Source of the DNA: Chamaecyparis obtusa | Lineage: Eukaryota > Streptophyta > Pinopsida > Cupressales > Cupressaceae | NCBI GenBank assembly: GCA_027943335.1 | Contig: BSBK01007741.1 | Coordinates: 1,579,969 to 1,643,968 of the forward strand | Direction of reading: 5' to 3' | DNA length: 64,000 bases | Part shown: positions 59,915 through 64,000 of the stretch, one piece after another | How positions within the stretch are numbered: position 1 is the stretch's first letter | Layout of the letters: each line of letters starts with the position of its first letter | Translations under genes and position numbers: made by a program | The notes under the pieces: model-generated | The model's database searches: none | Seen by the model: the letters and a program-made list of their open reading frames with translations, nothing else | Told to the model about the DNA's origin: nothing

Positions 59915-60940
59915 GAATTATCTTTCATTGCACCTGAAAGAGAGAGGGGAGGACCTTTCCAAATATGAACTACAATCCAAGAGATGCTATCATTTGTGCC
60001 TCCATTACAATGGATACAAGATGTAACTTCTCGACCAGCAGTTCAACTCCCAAATAGGGGGGAATATTACCAGGCATGAGACGGTTGTTGACCAAAGGGG
60101 AAAGCGTAAGTTATGAAGAAGCATCCAAAGAAATATATGAAGGATATGAAGCACGAGGAAGTCCATTTGGAACATATGAGGAAGACATGTATTAGAAGAA
60201 GAACAATCCTCAGAATGTAAAGGAAGCTCAAGAATTAAGTGGTATTCTTTCTAGCATTCTTCCACCAAGTAGGCATTTCTTTATTTCATAAAATAGAGTA
60301 CTTGAAAGACAAGTGGTCGATAGCAAAAATATGATGTCAATGAAAGGGGAGCCCTTCAAAATCCAATGGTTGTCTTCAAAGCCTATCCCCTACAACCAAG
60401 ACCATGTCCCTTGGGAGGGGTTTAGAGTTGTCCCTGTCAACTAAAATAGGAAAAATAGGTGGAATGAACCATGTGAGAAGTTGAATCATCAATTTTCATG
60501 AAATACCATATTGAGTTGTCAATAGCCTCATAGCAAGACTCATCTATAATCTAGAGGGGAACTAAGTTAAGAGTGCTCTTGTATATGATTGTGTAAACTT
60601 TTAGCATCAACATTTTATGTCACAGTTTATCAATATTTTTAATCACACTTCATAATAAAAAAACTTGACTTAAAAGATCAATTTTAAACACACGTTTATT
60701 TTCACAAACACTCTCAACTCATTATAATAGATTATGAAAAAGTCATGTACATTATCACTTCTTTGACTGTTAAATAAAATCCATAATTACTAATAAAATA
60801 ATCTCATTACATTCCGCAATATAAATTTTATTTATTATTAAATAGAATAGTTAAAAAACAGATGATAAACAATGCAAACACTGTTCACCGTTCCCAAACG
60901 ATGCCACTTATTTGTAGGGAAGTAGGAAATAACATATGAT
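59915..60940. repeat. Host segment, copy 2 of a duplication (3' flank of the intact GLP gene)
   Basis: Uninterrupted counterpart of 33608-34642. No separate gene is seen. Confidence 0.82.
60827..60836 (-). terminator. Candidate polyadenylation signal of the GLP gene
   Basis: AATAAATAAA on the minus strand, about 105 bases beyond the stop codon. It is in a very AT-rich stretch, so chance is possible. Confidence 0.35.
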
Positions 60941-61831
60941 TTAAAAGTCGACAGTAATATCTTTTCCTGGAACACAACCGCTTTTTGATGTTTTCTTCAG
61001 TCCACTTCCACTGGCATATATCGACGAATCTAATTTCTTTACAGCCTGTTGCGTGATGTTGAAAGCTATTGCCACGCTTCGCAATGGAAGCTTCAATATT
61101 GACACGCTGCTTGTCTGCAATTATCAACAGTAAAGGACTATGATAAATATTTAGATGTTTTATTAATAGATGGATATAGATTTATATGTATTGATCTTAC
61201 AAGAACACCAGGATTTTGACTGTTGAGGGCAGAGATATAGTCAGCTTCTTTAGTTCCAACATTAAGCTCAAAATGCATGGTTCCCCTCGGAAATATGGTG
61301 ACATCTCCAGGGTGCAGAATATCAATGAAAGTTTGACCTAATTTAATACAGCAGGTGTTAAATGATTCTGAGAAAAAAACAAGTGGGTTATGAATTAAGC
61401 AAGGCAGGAGTATGTTTTACCTTGAGTGTCAACAAAACCAACTTGAAGCGGCCCTCCTGAGATAAGAGTAAGCATTTCTGAGGCTCGTGGATGAGTATGC
61501 GGTAAATTTGCACCACATGGAACCATCTTGAACCTCACATATTGCAGGCCCTGTGATCTGGAATGCCACATTGTGTCAATGAATCTACAAAACAAATAGA
61601 GATAGTAATAATAATAATATTATTTCAATCTTACCTTGCTGCAGGAAACTTTTCTACTGAAGTGGCAGCGCGTGTTCCTCCGGAGTCGACAGTAACATCT
61701 CCCTTAGTGAAGATATCACGAAGGGTGAAGCTTCGTAATCCTGTAGCAAAGTCTGTCAGCGGATCAGGATCTGCTCCATAAATACCCACATTCATAATAC
61801 TAAGAACTGAGAAAATCATTAATAACTTCAT
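60941..61831 (-). CDS. Germin-like protein, four exons, apparently intact
   Basis: Exons 61635-61831, 61421-61584, 61201-61337 and 60941-61114 join through GT-AG introns in consistent phase to 223 codons plus a stop (672 bases), the usual GLP length. Residues 1-19 (MKLLMIFSVLSIMNVGIYG) are a signal peptide, so the product should enter the cell wall. ADPDPLTDF is the germin N-terminus. Cupin motif 1 is GANLPHTHPRASEM with ligands His, His and Glu. Motif 2 is PRGTMHFELNVG with the fourth ligand His. The family forms metal-binding beta-barrel oligomers, some with superoxide dismutase or oxalate oxidase activity; which applies here cannot be told. The usual N-terminal Cys pair is missing, as in some GLPs. 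The C-terminal 30 residues (basic, one Cys) are atypical. Two broken relatives lie at 35.9 and 55.2 kb. Confidence 0.9.
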
Positions 61832-61924
61832 CCTGAATATAATGATTCCAATCTCTGCAAGCTGCCTCAGCTTTTTTTCCTTTAGAATGTGAAGGCTTGT
61901 ATGATCAAGCCTCTCTTGTTTGTG

Positions 61925-61931
61925 TATTTAT
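61925..61931 (-). promoter_or_regulatory. TATA-like box of the GLP gene
   Basis: ATAAATA on the minus strand, about 95 bases before the start codon, a suitable distance for a plant gene with a short leader. Confidence 0.5.
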
Positions 61932-64000
61932 GAGGCCTTTAGATTATGCTTAACGTTGCATTCAAAGTGAAGTTTGCCCTGAAGTCTTTCGAGGTTTATG
62001 CCCAACAATTTTACCACAAATTAGCTTTTGAGTCACTCAATAAAATATAAAACCTGTTCTTAAGTAAACAGACCATTTATGATGTCACCTATGCAGGACG
62101 TATACGCGCAACAGTTTTACGACAAATTAGCTTGTGGGTTACTTCAAATTTAATTTTTCGAAAATTCAAAATGTGTTAAGATGTTATTAAAATTTATGAC
62201 TGTTCATAAAACCGAAAATTCTCTTTGAATTCGATAGATTCTAACAAAATTGTAAATTCTTAAAAATTCAAAATTTTAATTAAATTAAATTTCATAAAAT
62301 TTGTTATTAATTAAATGAACTTTTATGAAATTCAAAAGTCTTTTCTAATTAGACCATCTCTAGTAAATATGGAAATATGTTTAGAATTAGAAAAACTTTC
62401 ACAAAATTTAATTCTCCTTTTAAAATAAAATAGTTTTCATTAAGTTTAAATTTCTGTTGGTATATGTAATTTTGCGTGATCAATTATCATTTCAATACAA
62501 TGTTCTTGAATTAGGCTAAAAGTAAAAACAATATTAAATATATTATATGTTGTCGGCCTAAAATAGATGATTTTAGATTTAGAGTGCATAATGGAATGTA
62601 GTATGAAAATCAATCAAAGCGCTAGAACTTAGTAGCATTGCATTTAGTTTCAATAGCTCATTAAACACACATCTAGATTTTACCATTTAATTTTTAGTTT
62701 TCATAGCTCATCAAATGTATACAATATTTAGTCATGTGTAATTTTCACAATCATAAAAAGATTAATCTATCATTTTTTCGAAGAAAGGATGAATGATCAG
62801 AGTCCTATTCTATAAATATTAGAGAAGCCTATATAGATCTTAGAAATAATTAATGTGAAGACATACGCCCTAGATAAATTGCTTTACATTAGTACCAAAA
62901 AATAGTAACATATTGTCCATCCCTTTATGTTTGGACATGAAACATAAATAATCTCCCTAAAATCTACTCCTTACTATAAATATTAATTAGTTACTCCTTA
63001 CTATGACCATTAACTAGTTATTGAATGGGTGGGAATTGGTTTAAATTTAATAGATTTTAAGTGATTCATGAGGCTAGAGTAGTAGCTTCAATCTGTGGCC
63101 TATTAATAGTAGATCACCAAAATTCAACCCAATCTAACATGACCTTTTTGGAAGATAGGGGACACATAAATCACCATATTATAAAGTAATTATGTAATCA
63201 CACAACATAATGTATAATCCACCATTTCTTTTCTTTTTTTTTCGTTTCTATTAGTTGGTCATTTCATAGTTATTTGTACATCAAACATGACATCCACATA
63301 ATATTTCATCTATTTAATTGTGAGATAGAACTCTAAATATTAAGGAATTCAACCAGACGTAATTAGAAAGTCAAGAGTTTTTAAACATGAACTATTGCAT
63401 CTTCTCCCATCAATATGTAATATATCAAATATACATATAAATAAAATTTGTTAAGTTGCAGCTTAGATAATAAAAATGTCCTTGGTAAAATTATTTGATA
63501 CCTCTTTCAAATTGTATTAACTCTGATTCTTTGCCTTTCTATTGATAACATCAAACATTACCATTTTATTGTACATTTTAATTAAGTAGCACATTGTTTA
63601 TTAAAAATCTTTCTCTCTATTTTATTGTAAATAGGATTGCTCATATTTTATATTCTTCTGAATAAGCTATACAATAATATTTCACTATGATTTATTTCTT
63701 TTCGACAACACATAAAATGTGAAACTAAAAATCTATTACACCAACACTGAGAATAAATAAATGTAACAAAAAATAAAAATCAACAAATAATTCCATAGAA
63801 ACAACTAAAAAAAAGCATTAAGAAGAATACTCTAGTCATATTTTTTAAGAACCTAGCAACCCATTCCAAGTTTAATGACCACTAAAAAATTAACTTTAAT
63901 CTAATATTCAAATTACTATCTTGGTCAACATTGTATTACTTCTAAAAGTACCGAACAACCAATATATCGTAACAAAACAACATGACAAAGAAAAGGATTT
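61932..64000. other. Upstream flank of the GLP gene, no gene seen
   Basis: AT-rich DNA with no supportable reading frame, transposon end or RNA gene. GLP regulatory sequence would lie in the first part, but I can name no element. Confidence 0.5.

Noticed and set aside
60885..61127. Minus-strand frame of 80 residues overlapping GLP exon 4
   Set aside because: Splicing phase from exon 3 selects a different frame in exon 4, which gives an open 57-residue end; this frame starts in the intron.
61563..61781. Plus-strand frame over GLP exon 1
   Set aside because: Antisense to a well-supported exon with no domain of its own.
1..64000. tRNA or rRNA genes
   Set aside because: I found primer-site matches to tRNA ends but no full tRNA cloverleaf or rRNA sequence by eye; a covariance search was not possible.

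Overview
The window looks like intergenic DNA of a large-genome seed plant. It is AT-rich, packed with nested LTR retrotransposons, and carries one intron-containing host gene. A gymnosperm (conifer-type) genome is my best guess, from the old, stop-riddled nested elements and the sparse genes. That is an inference, not a sequence identification.

Left part (1-33607) is a set of insertions within insertions. Element E (LTR element, minus strand, 5' LTR 32312-33607) sits in host DNA. Element D (Ty3/gypsy, minus strand, 5' LTR 29284-30525) sits in E. Three further elements sit in D: copia element A (53-7779, plus strand), element B (8758-15950, TSD TAGAC) and element C (17828-25332, TSD GTATG). 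Removing B and C restores one decayed D polyprotein: gag, zinc finger, protease, G-patch-like segment, start of reverse transcriptase. A broke D inside the RT, so the rest of D lies off the left edge. Bases 1-52 match the sequence just before A's 3' LTR, so A is one unit of a tandem LTR-body-LTR array. B and C have long LTRs but no pol. Each carries a gag-like ORF1 (coiled coil plus CCHC knuckles) and a long second ORF (ORF2). The two ORF2s are homologous to each other, and I cannot name their family. A, B and C share LTR termini, primer site and polypurine tract, so an A-like copia element could have moved B and C.

Middle part (33608-57105) holds two broken copies of a germin-like protein (GLP) gene at about 35.9-36.7 kb and 55.2-56.0 kb. 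Both carry the same two insertions: a LINE ORF1 retrocopy at the 3' end and a TTA-flanked Harbinger-type element in exon 1. Between them lies a region dense in inverted and tandem repeats (38.4-54.4 kb). It contains remains of a CACTA-type transposon gene (DUF4218 domain), roughly 1-kb inverted repeats, foldback elements and a hairpin with arms of about 215 bp.

Right part (57106-64000) contains the one gene that looks intact. It is a four-exon GLP gene on the minus strand (60941-61831) encoding 223 residues: a signal peptide and a cupin domain with all four metal ligands. It lacks the insertions found in the two pseudocopies, so it preserves the ancestral arrangement. The flanking DNA is AT-rich with no other gene that I recognise.
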